From NCBI GenBank assembly GCA_903873905.1, contig CAIQQJ010000179.1, positions 1-35,170 of the forward strand: DNA of 35,170 nt, written 5' to 3'. The translations under genes and the position numbers were made by a program. Positions 25,334-34,300 of this stretch are shown here, piece after piece (position 1 is the first letter of the stretch; the number at the start of each line of letters is the position of its first letter). This DNA comes from an uncultured Flavobacteriales bacterium. GTDB taxonomy: Bacteria; Bacteroidota; Bacteroidia; Palsa-965. The notes beneath the pieces were generated by a model, which was given only the letters and a program-made list of their open reading frames with translations, was not told the DNA's origin and made no database searches.

Positions 25334-26278
25334 TTAATCATATTTTCCACGTTCGTGTGCACCGCCTGTAGCCGCACCTGACATTTGTCCAAATTTATAA
25401 CCAAGCATGAATTCATGACTGATTCCTGCAGATGTTTTGAGTGGTGTAATAATAATGTCGTAAGCATAACCAGCGGAAAGATTTCCAAAAAGTTTAATAC
25501 GAGCATTAATTCCGATGGCATAATTACTTCTGTAACAAACGCCCAACCAAGCCATATTTTTCCAACTGCAAGCGGCATTGATATCATATTGAAAAGGAGT
25601 ATGCGGCAACCAACGCACTAAAACCATTGGCTCAAGAGCGAGTTGTTGATCTTCGTTGAAAACCCATTTGTAATTTACAGATCCAACATAATGGCGATTC
25701 AATTGATAAAAAGATCGCGTATCATAATCCGCAAACTTCACACGTTGACCAATCAATTGGGGAACGGAAATACCAACACGCAGGTCTTTCCAATTGAAAG
25801 ACACTCCAAGATTTGCATCCAAAGCGGATTTGCGTTGCATCTGGCTCATCATCATAGGATCGTTTGCGTCTTTTACGATTGCTTTTGAAAAATCAATTCG
25901 ATTATCCAAAAAGCCAATTGCCAATCCAAAACGAACTGCCATATCATCGTTAATTTTCAAACGATAAGAATAGGAAGTGTAAATTCCGAGACGTTCATTG
26001 ATATCTTGTACATCATTGAATACGGAAAATCCAAGTCCGATGTTTTTATTATCCATAAAACCATCTACAGTAAATGCATTGGTGACTGGTCCGCCTGGCA
26101 TTCCTGTCCATTGCTGACGATGCACGAGAAACGCATTCGTTTCATTAGTCAAACCTGTAGTTGCAGGATTGTACAGAAAAGGATTTACAGAATATTGACT
26201 GTACAATGGCAATTGCTGCGCATGCGATGGAGCGATAAACGATCCGATTACAAGGCCTGTGAATAGCAACTTTTTCAT
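25334..26278 (-). CDS. PorP/SprF family type IX secretion outer-membrane protein
   Basis: From ATG 26278 the protein has 314 residues with a signal peptide (MKKLLF...SHA-Q). In-frame ATGs at 26290 and 26302 would add 4 or 8 residues. The start of the mature protein (QQLPLYSQYSVNPFLYNPATTG), the HRQQWTGMPGGPVT segment and the repeated amphipathic beta strands (NIGLGFSVFND, GISHEFMLGYKFG) are the family hallmarks of PorP/SprF. SprF-like proteins are outer-membrane beta-barrels needed for surface attachment of specific type B cargo, as SprF serves SprB. Here the cargo gene lies directly upstream (29-base gap) and a PorE-like gene downstream, in one operon. So a dedicated role for this cargo is well supported. 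Confidence 0.93.
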   Translation of the reverse strand: MKKLLFTGLVIGSFIAPSHAQQLPLYSQYSVNPFLYNPATTGLTNETNAFLVHRQQWTGMPGGPVTNAFTVDGFMDNKNIGLGFSVFNDVQDINERLGIYTSYSYRLKINDDMAVRFGLAIGFLDNRIDFSKAIVKDANDPMMMSQMQRKSALDANLGVSFNWKDLRVGISVPQLIGQRVKFADYDTRSFYQLNRHYVGSVNYKWVFNEDQQLALEPMVLVRWLPHTPFQYDINAACSWKNMAWLGVCYRSNYAIGINARIKLFGNLSAGYAYDIIITPLKTSAGISHEFMLGYKFGQMSGAATGGAHERGKYD

Positions 26279-26307
26279 ATAGCTTGGCATAAGTGTGTTC
26301 ATAGGAA

Positions 26308-29300
26308 TTATTTTTTCTCGCTGATAAGTGTAACGGCACCTTTTACGGTATCTCCAGTATCATTGAATTTGAGAACATAATAATATGTTCCATCTGGCAA
26401 TTGGTTGTTGTTGAATGTTCCATTCCAACTGTTGTTATAGTTTTCTTGTGTGAAAACAACCATTCCATTTCTATTGTAAATCGTCACTTTATTATTTGGA
26501 TAATATTCGATGTTCTGAATATTCCAAACATCATTGTATCCATCACCATTGGCAGTGATCAGGTTTGAAATAACAACGTTGTAATCTTTTACAAATGTTA
26601 CCACAACAGCATCCGTATCAGTACATCCATTAATACTTGTAACGGTAAGTGTGTAAGTAACTGTATAGGGTGGTGTGCAACTTGGATTAGCAACATTCGG
26701 ATCATCAAGTCCTACAGTTGGTGACCAAGAGAAAAAGTCTCCACCATTTCCAAGTAATGTAATTGTGGAGCCTGCGCTTACAGAGGTATCAGGACCTGCT
26801 GTTGCATGTGGACTAGGCCAAACAATTAATGTAACAGAATCAGAAGAAATACATCCAGTAATTGTATCTGTAACGGTGATCACATAGTTCCCTGCAGTTG
26901 ATGCAAAAACAGAATCAACAATTGCACCTGTGCTCCATAGGTAATGAACTTGGGGAGCTGAAGTCACACTCAATTCTGCGCTGTCACCTGCACAAAGCGT
27001 GAGGCTTGGAACAGACGAAGTGATTACTGAAGATGGAAGCGGATTAACAATTACAGCCTGAATAATGGTATCTGAGCAGTTGTGATCTGATACAACTATC
27101 AACGAAACGTTGTAAGTATTAGCCGAACCATAAATATGAATTGGATTGGTAGAAACGGAGGCATTGTTATCAGCAAAATCCCATTCGTGCAATAATATTC
27201 CGCCACTTGTGATGGAAGTTGTATCGGTAAATAGTGTAGGATTTCCTTGACAAACAGTTGGCGCTGTAAATCCAGCAATAGGTTTCGGATAAACTGTAAT
27301 TATTCCAATAGAACTTGTATCGGCAGGACAAACGCCACTTTGAACAATTGCCCAATACCAAGTTGTATCCAATGGATTATTCCAGTTTTGGGTTGCAGTA
27401 ATATTTCCAATTGGTGACCAAGTAATTCCTGCATCGTTTGACATCTGCCAATCAGCAATTACGCCTGTGTAATTCGTTAATGTCAATACTCCGTTTCCAG
27501 TTCCTTCGCAAGTCCCAGCACTTCCTGTGACTGTACCTGGAATAGTCATTGGATTAACCGTGATGGTATCGGTAGTGGAATATTGAGCAGGCGTACAAAC
27601 TCCACTGATGACCACTGCACGATATAATGTTGTTTGACTGAGATTCAAATAAACGATTGAATCTGTTGTATTGGAAAGTGCCATCCAATTATTTCCACCG
27701 TCAATTGAGAATTCCCAACGATTTACAGTTCCGGTATAACCAGCAAGATGAATTGTACCGCCGTTCAAACCTGCACAAACCGTATCATTCATTGAGGTTG
27801 TTCCTGCAACTGTAGGAGGATCAACTGTGATAATACCAATTGTTGAAGTATCATTTCCACAAGTACCACTTGCTACAATAACACGATACCAAGTTGTATC
27901 AATGAGGTTTAAATAATTTTCAGTTGCTGTGACATTTCCATCAGCGACCCATGTTACTCCTCCGTCAATAGAAGTTTCCCAAGAAATGATATTTCCAGAA
28001 TAAGAATTGAGTATTAATGACCCTGCATTTGCAGTTCCACAAACGGTAGCACTTCCTGAAACGGTTCCTCCCATAACAACTGGATCAACTGTTATTGTAG
28101 AAACGGAAGAGGTAACTGAAGGACAAACTCCATTTCCAACGCGAGCACGATACATAGTGGTGACCATCAAATTTGAATAAGCTTGCGTTGTGGTGGTATT
28201 TGAAATATTAATCCAAGTTGTTCCTCCATCAACTGAATATTCCCAACCAACCACATTTCCTGTGTGCCCATTCAATGTGAGAACACCTGCATTCGCACCA
28301 GCACAAACTGTTGCATCGAGTGTAACAGCACCTCCAACGGAAGGAGCATCCACTGTGATGGTAACATTTGTTGATGTGTCGGTAGGACAAACTCCACTCG
28401 CTACAATAACACGATACATGGTAGTGTCAATAAGATTTAAGTAGTTATAGGTGTTTGTAATATTTGCAATCGGCGACCATGTGAGACCATTATCAATGGA
28501 GGATTCCCATTGGGTAATTGATCCACTGAAACCAACTAATGTCAATGTTCCATTATTTGCTGCTCCGCAAACAGTTGCATTAGAATACAACGTCCCTCCC
28601 ACTGCCTGAGGGTTAACGGCAACTAAAGCTTGTGCAGAATATATCTGTGAGCAAACACCACTTTTCACCAAGGCCCTGTAAATGGTTGCTGTTGTAATAT
28701 TATTATACGCTTGGGTCGTTGTCGAATTTAAAATTGTAATCCAAGTAATTCCACCATCAGTAGAATATTCCCATTGCACCACAGCGCCGGTATTTCCTGA
28801 AAGAGTAAGCGTTCCAACATTTAAACCACTACAAGCAGTAGTCGCTATTGGTGCAATTGTTCCTCCAACTGAAACAGGATCTACAACAACAGTATCTTCA
28901 ATTGCCGTATCAGAAGAACAAACTCCACTCTGAACAATTGCTTGATAATAGGTTGTAACTGGCAAATTCAAATAAGCCTGAGATGTCGTTGCATTTACAA
29001 TGGTAGTCCAAGTAATATGATCTGTGGAAGATTCCCAACGAACCACTGTTCCTATATTCCCAGCTAATGTCAATGTTCCTCCATTCCCAGATGCACAAAC
29101 GGTCGAACCTCCAGTAATTGCTCCACCAACCGAAGTTGGATTGACTGTCACAGTTGCTGTAGCAGAATAGGCAGATGTACAACCACCATTTTGCGACAAT
29201 GCGCGATACATTGTGGTTGTAACGAGGTTTGTATAATTAAGAGAGGTTGTAGTATTGGCAACGATAGTCCATGTCAAACCTCCGTCAATTGAAAATTCCC

Positions 29301-30597
29301 ATTGAGTAACGGTTCCATTACTTCCACTCAACGTTAATGTTCCTGAATTAATTCCAGTGCAAACCGATGAAACGGCAGGTGTAACAATTCCACCAAGAGT
29401 AGAACTAACAACATTTACCTGAGCTGTATCGGAATAAATAACTGAGCAAGGGCTACTTTGAACTCTCACTCGATACCAACGGGTAGCCAGAATATTTAGA
29501 TAGGTCTGTGTTACAGTAACGTTGACAATGCTGATCCATGTTACGCCGCCATCTGTTGAATATTCCCAACGCACAACAGTTCCAATTTTTCCATTTAGTG
29601 TAAGTGTTCCAGCATTGCTTCCGCTGCAAACAGTAGAAACAAGTGGAGTTACATTTCCTCCAACTGAAAGTGGACTAACAGTAATAATTACAGCACTGGA
29701 ATAAACCGAACTACAAGAACCACTTTGAACCAAAACACGATAGCGAGTTGTGATTACAAGATTGACATAAATAAGACTTGTAGTTACATTGGCAACGTTC
29801 GTCCAAGTTACTCCTCCATCAATGGATTTTTCCCAACGAATTACGTTTCCTGTTTTTCCTGATAATGTCAAAGTCCCAACATTACTTCCTGTACAAACCG
29901 TTGCGGCAGTAGTTACTGTACCTCCTACAGAAACGGGATCAATTGTAATAATGGCAACAGATGAATACGCTGTTGTACAAGCGCCATTCTGAACAAGTGC
30001 GCGATATCTTGTAGGTATGGTTAAATTATTATAGGATTGAGTTGTAGTGGAATTGGTAATGTTAATCCAAGTAAATCCACCATCAGTTGAATATTCCCAA
30101 CGTACCACATTACCAGTTTGCCCAGCTAATGTAAGATTCCCAGAATTGCCAGAAAGACAAACACTTCCAGGACCGGTAACTGTACCTCCCACACTTGGCG
30201 CAGTGTTGGTTACAACATATCCTGGAAAAGCATCATTAGCCGGACTAATATCACCTGCCAAAGAAACTGAACCAACAAAAGTATAAGCACCCGCAACAGA
30301 TAAATTCGCTTGTGTTACAAAAGTGTAAGTATAGGTGGAGTTTGAAGTCAGAGGGGCTGCAAGAGTTACTAATTCTGTAACAGGCGCACCAGCGTTAATT
30401 GTATAGGATACATTAAACGTAGTCGCAGCAGGTAATGTAGATCCAAAATTGAAAATCTTAATGGTTACATTTTCAGTAGCTGTTAGTGCACATCCAGAAA
30501 CTGGCGCTGTAATGTTGTTGACTGACAAATCATTCTGCGCAATAGCTGCAGAAGAAAACATTGTCACAAATGCGAGAAGTGTAAGAATTCTCTTCAT
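26308..30597 (-). CDS. Giant T9SS surface protein with 11 Ig-like repeats, PKD-like domain and type B sorting domain
   Basis: From ATG 30597 the product has 1429 residues. A TTG 13 codons earlier is unlikely, as MKRILTLLAFVTMFSSAAIA-Q is a clean signal peptide. Residues about 22-130 form an N-terminal beta domain (CARDB-like: DLSVNNITAPVSGC). Residues 136-1106 are 11 tandem repeats of 87-89 residues, each with an early Cys (xTVC), a (R/Q)WE.S.DGG.TW Asp-box-like motif and a late Cys (SGVC). A PKD-like domain with HEWDFADN follows (about 1107-1190), then two further Ig-like segments. The C-terminus (about 1335-1429) is a gliding-motility-associated type B domain, with ITANGDGYNDVWNI, KVTIYNRNGMVVF and LPDGTYYYVLKF. 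It is probably an adhesin or surface filament. First gene of an operon with its PorP/SprF partner. Confidence 0.93.
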   Translation of the reverse strand: MKRILTLLAFVTMFSSAAIAQNDLSVNNITAPVSGCALTATENVTIKIFNFGSTLPAATTFNVSYTINAGAPVTELVTLAAPLTSNSTYTYTFVTQANLSVAGAYTFVGSVSLAGDISPANDAFPGYVVTNTAPSVGGTVTGPGSVCLSGNSGNLTLAGQTGNVVRWEYSTDGGFTWINITNSTTTQSYNNLTIPTRYRALVQNGACTTAYSSVAIITIDPVSVGGTVTTAATVCTGSNVGTLTLSGKTGNVIRWEKSIDGGVTWTNVANVTTSLIYVNLVITTRYRVLVQSGSCSSVYSSAVIITVSPLSVGGNVTPLVSTVCSGSNAGTLTLNGKIGTVVRWEYSTDGGVTWISIVNVTVTQTYLNILATRWYRVRVQSSPCSVIYSDTAQVNVVSSTLGGIVTPAVSSVCTGINSGTLTLSGSNGTVTQWEFSIDGGLTWTIVANTTTSLNYTNLVTTTMYRALSQNGGCTSAYSATATVTVNPTSVGGAITGGSTVCASGNGGTLTLAGNIGTVVRWESSTDHITWTTIVNATTSQAYLNLPVTTYYQAIVQSGVCSSDTAIEDTVVVDPVSVGGTIAPIATTACSGLNVGTLTLSGNTGAVVQWEYSTDGGITWITILNSTTTQAYNNITTATIYRALVKSGVCSQIYSAQALVAVNPQAVGGTLYSNATVCGAANNGTLTLVGFSGSITQWESSIDNGLTWSPIANITNTYNYLNLIDTTMYRVIVASGVCPTDTSTNVTITVDAPSVGGAVTLDATVCAGANAGVLTLNGHTGNVVGWEYSVDGGTTWINISNTTTTQAYSNLMVTTMYRARVGNGVCPSVTSSVSTITVDPVVMGGTVSGSATVCGTANAGSLILNSYSGNIISWETSIDGGVTWVADGNVTATENYLNLIDTTWYRVIVASGTCGNDTSTIGIITVDPPTVAGTTSMNDTVCAGLNGGTIHLAGYTGTVNRWEFSIDGGNNWMALSNTTDSIVYLNLSQTTLYRAVVISGVCTPAQYSTTDTITVNPMTIPGTVTGSAGTCEGTGNGVLTLTNYTGVIADWQMSNDAGITWSPIGNITATQNWNNPLDTTWYWAIVQSGVCPADTSSIGIITVYPKPIAGFTAPTVCQGNPTLFTDTTSITSGGILLHEWDFADNNASVSTNPIHIYGSANTYNVSLIVVSDHNCSDTIIQAVIVNPLPSSVITSSVPSLTLCAGDSAELSVTSAPQVHYLWSTGAIVDSVFASTAGNYVITVTDTITGCISSDSVTLIVWPSPHATAGPDTSVSAGSTITLLGNGGDFFSWSPTVGLDDPNVANPSCTPPYTVTYTLTVTSINGCTDTDAVVVTFVKDYNVVISNLITANGDGYNDVWNIQNIEYYPNNKVTIYNRNGMVVFTQENYNNSWNGTFNNNQLPDGTYYYVLKFNDTGDTVKGAVTLISEKK
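27280..30192 (-). repeat. Eleven tandem coding repeats of 261-267 bases
   Basis: Repeat borders, in gene order, are 30192-29929, 29928-29665, 29664-29398, 29397-29131, 29130-28870, 28869-28603, 28602-28339, 28338-28075, 28074-27811, 27810-27544 and 27543-27280. Each begins at a (V/L/M/I)GG-type motif (VAG and IPG in the last two). Alternate units resemble each other most: 2 and 4, 3 and 5, 8 and 10, and 7, 9 and 11 (the last three share N..DTT.Y..IV.SG.C). This indicates growth by duplication of two-repeat blocks. Confidence 0.9.
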
Positions 30598-30645
30598 ATT
30601 AATTTGAGATTCGTGGTAGTTTATTATTAATGCCAAGGCGGATTA

Positions 30646-30662
30646 AATCAGAATTTCTGATT
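30646..30662. promoter_or_regulatory. Palindrome upstream of the adhesin operon
   Basis: AATCAGAA (30646-30653) and TTCTGATT (30655-30662) form a perfect inverted repeat around one central base, 49 bases upstream of the adhesin start. It could be an operator or a leader hairpin. Evidence is symmetry and position only. Confidence 0.35.
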
Positions 30663-30844
30663 GGCACTATTGCGGGCGAAGATATCAGGCCAAAAGGGAT
30701 TGACCAAATGAATTTCATAAAATTAGACGGCATAGTTTGGCAAGTTGCAGGGTGCTCCGAGGCCTTATACTCCTTTTTGGCCCCGATGGTTACGATAATG
30801 TATATTATCAAAACACTCCGTTACAGATGTCAATTTGCTGATTT

Positions 30845-31130
30845 TCAATGGACAACGATGTCCAATTGTGCTATTGAATGACCTCCTGCCAAAATTTGAA
30901 GGTGGTATGTACCAGACTCAGTGCCGCTTAAAACCACCTGTTTGGTATGAAATCCAAAAAGATTTAATTCTTTACCATAGTCCTTGATTTTTCGTCCAAA
31001 AGCATCAAACAAGGCTATTTCTCCATTCGTAGTTGTGCCAGGTAATAGGAATGAAGCAGTTATTAGAACTTGAATTTGGATAAACAGCAACCTTTGAAAA
31101 ATTGTAAAGACTCTGCCATTCTAATTTGTG
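30845..31130 (-). pseudogene. Frameshifted remnant of a T9SS type A sorting domain
   Basis: On the minus strand, one frame (about 31130-31050) reads LYNFSKVAVYPNSSSN, the usual entry of a type A sorting domain (KVAVYPNP). A second frame, ending at the TGA at 30845-30847, reads ASFLLPGTTTNGEIALFDAFGRKI and ends SGTYHLQILAGGHSIAQLDIVVH, the usual middle and end. The two halves join only if a frameshift near 31050-31070 is repaired, and the frame is stopped just upstream (about 31142). There is no cargo domain left. This is most likely the tail of a lost T9SS cargo gene. Confidence 0.7.
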
Positions 31131-31384
31131 GCAAACTAATTCTCAAAAAATCCTGACAAATAAAATTTGCGATTACATCATTGCTTAAAATAACCTGGGG
31201 CTCACACTTCAAAAACGGAGATTTTCATTCGCTTAATTATATGCCCTTTCATAAGGATTAACAAAAACTCCCACTTATCAACATTGATGAGGATTCTAGA
31301 CTTACGCTTTGTAATTTTAATCCAGAAATTATTCCCCAAAAAATCTTTATCCTCTGTTATTAATTTTTAATTATTAATTCGCCC

Positions 31385-34300
31385 GTGCAATTCAATCACC
31401 TTCACGTTCACACACAGTTTTCTCTTCTCGATGGCGCCGCAAGCATTTCCGGATTGTATAAAAAAGCAGTCGCCGATGATATGCGTGCCATTGCAATTAC
31501 CGATCATGGAAATATGTTCGGCGTTTTTAAGTTTGTTGCTGAAGCACAAAAATATAACACACCTGAAAATCCAAATAAAATAAAACCGATTGTGGGTTGC
31601 GAATTTTATTTGGTGGAGGATCGTGCAAAAAACAAATTCACGCGCGACGAGAAAGACATTCGTTATCACCAATTGTTCCTTGCTAAAAATGCGGAAGGTT
31701 ATGCTAACCTTGTAAAACTCTGTTCGCTTGGTTACATGGAAGGGATGTATGGAAAATATCCTAGAATTGACAAGGAACTTATTCTCAAATATCATAAAGG
31801 TTTAATTGCAACTACCTGTTGCTTGGGTGCGGAAGTTCCGAAAGCAATCATTCGCAAAGGTGAAGCAGAGGCTGAAAAAACGTTCAGATGGTGGCTCGAT
31901 CTTTTTGGTGAAGATTATTACATCGAATTACAGCGGCATGATATTCCTGAACAGAATATTGTGAATGAAGTATTGTTGAAATGGGCCATCAAATACAATG
32001 TAAAAGTCATTGCCACCAACGATTCACATTATGTGAATGTGGAAGATTCCAACGCGCATGATATTCTTCTTTGCATTAACACCGGCGAAAAACAAAGCAC
32101 GCCTTCCATGAAGGAAATGGCGGACGATGATCTTTCTTCCAAAGGAAAACGTTTCGCATTTTGGAATGATCAGTTCTATTTTAAGACAACTGAAGAAATG
32201 TCAACTCTTTTCTCAGATGTTCCGCAAGCCATTGACAACACCAATGAAATTGTCGATAAAATTGTACCGCTCAAACTCAAACACGACATCCTTCTCCCCC
32301 ACTATACCATTCCAACAGAATTTGGAAATCAAGATGAATATCTCAAGCACCTCACCATGAAAGGTGCGCATGAAAGATATTCCGTGATGACTCCTGAAAT
32401 TGAAGAACGCATCAATTTTGAATTGTTTACGATTAGAACAATGGGATTCGCGGGCTATTTTCTCATCGTGCAGGATTTTATCAATGAAGGAAAAAATATC
32501 GGAGTGCTCATTGGTCCAGGTCGTGGTTCTGCAGCGGGATCTGTGGTTGCGTATTGCACTGGAATTACAAACATCGATCCGATTAAATACAATTTGCTTT
32601 TTGAAAGATTTTTAAATCCAGATCGTAAATCATTGCCCGATATCGATACCGACTTTGATGATCAGGGTCGACAAAAAGTGATTGATTATGTAGTTGAAAA
32701 ATACGGCAAGAATCAAGTCGCGCAAATTGTTACGTATGGAACGATGGCTGCGAAAATGTCAATCAAAGATGTTGCACGCGTGATGGATCTTCCACTCGAT
32801 CAATCCTTGATGATGACAAAATTGGTTCCTGATAAACCAGGAATTGAATTGAGTCGTGTGTTGAATGCGCCAATGGACGGGCCCAAATCATTGAAAGAAG
32901 TTGAACAGTTCGGCGGTGATGATCTTGAAAACGTAAAAAAACTTCGCGTAATCTATAAAGGCGATGATTTGCAAGCGAAAGTTTTGAAAGAAGCTTTGAT
33001 CCTTGAAGGTTCAGTTCGTGGTGTGGGGGTTCATGCTTCTGCAATTATTATTGCACCAAGGGATTTAACTGATCTGATTCCTGTTGCAACTTCAAAAGAT
33101 TCCAACTTGTACATTACGCAATATGACGGAAAAGTTATTGAGGACGCAGGCGTTATCAAAATGGATTTTCTCGGTTTAAAAACACTGACCATTATCCGTG
33201 ATGCTTTGCGACTGATTGAAGAAAATCATGGAATCAAAATTGATATTGATAAAATTCCACTCGACGATAAAAAAACTTTTGAATTGTATCAACGTGGCGA
33301 ATCAAACGGAACGTTTCAGTTTGAGTCGGCTGGTATGCAGAAATATTTGCGCGAATTAAAACCAGATAAATTCGAAGATCTCATTGCGATGAATGCTTTG
33401 TATCGTCCAGGTCCGATTGAATATATTCCGGAATTTATTTTGCGCAAACACGGAAGAAAACAAATCACTTATGATCTTCCTGAGATGAAAGAATATCTCG
33501 AAGACACATATGGAATTACGGTTTACCAAGAGCAAGTCATGTTGCTTTCTCAAAAACTCGCAGGATTCACAAAAGGCGATGCCGATGTATTGAGAAAAGC
33601 GATGGGTAAAAAAGACAAAGCCACGCTGGATAAAATGAAAAGTAAATTCAGCGAAGGCACAAAAGCAAAAGGATTCGATCATGCTGTTTGCGAAAAAATC
33701 TGGACCGATTGGGAAGCTTTCGCACAATACGCTTTCAACAAATCGCATTCCACTTGTTATGCTTTCGTCGCTTATCAAACTGCGTATTTGAAAACACATT
33801 ATCCGGGAGAATATATGGCTTCCGTACTCACCCATAATCTTGGCAACATCGATAAGATTACGTTCTTCATGGAAGAGGCGCGTCGAATGGGCGTCCCTGT
33901 TTTAGGACCAGATGTGAATGAATCTGAAATTCATTTCTCCGTAAATAAAAGCGGACAAATTAGATTCGGAATGGGCGCAATAAAAGGTGTTGGGGAAAAT
34001 GCAGCCGAAGCAATTATTTCCGAACGAAAAGAAAACGGTCAGTATAAATCTGTTTTTGATTTGGTTCGGCGTGTCAATTTGCGTGCAGCTTCAAAAAAGA
34101 CTTTGGAGAATTTGGTTTACGGTGGAGGAATGGATTCATTTTCAAAACTGCATCGTGCAACTTATTTTAAGAATGAAGGAGATGGTACCTCTTCATTTCT
34201 CGAAAAAATAATTCGTTTCGGCCAAGCGCATCAGGATGGAAAAAACTCTTCTCAAGTTTCTCTTTTCGATTCGATGGGTGCGGATGGCGAAATTGAATTG

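Larger units (their letters stand above)
30598..31384. other. Intergenic region, 787 bases, divergent promoters and sorting-domain remnant
   Basis: This gap separates the adhesin operon (minus) from dnaE (plus), so both promoters must lie here, but I see no strong TAnnTTTG match. It holds a 17-base palindrome at 30646-30662 and a decayed T9SS sorting-domain remnant at 30845-31130. The remaining sequence (31131-31384) is AT-rich with no gene I can support. Confidence 0.6.

Noticed and set aside
27280-30192. Regular repeats resembling a CRISPR array
   Set aside because: Units of about 264 bases are diverged coding repeats in one open frame, with no spacers.
30630-30881. An 83-residue plus-strand open frame between the adhesin operon and dnaE
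   Set aside because: No family resemblance, no promoter-like signal, and its 3' end overlaps the sorting-domain remnant on the other strand.
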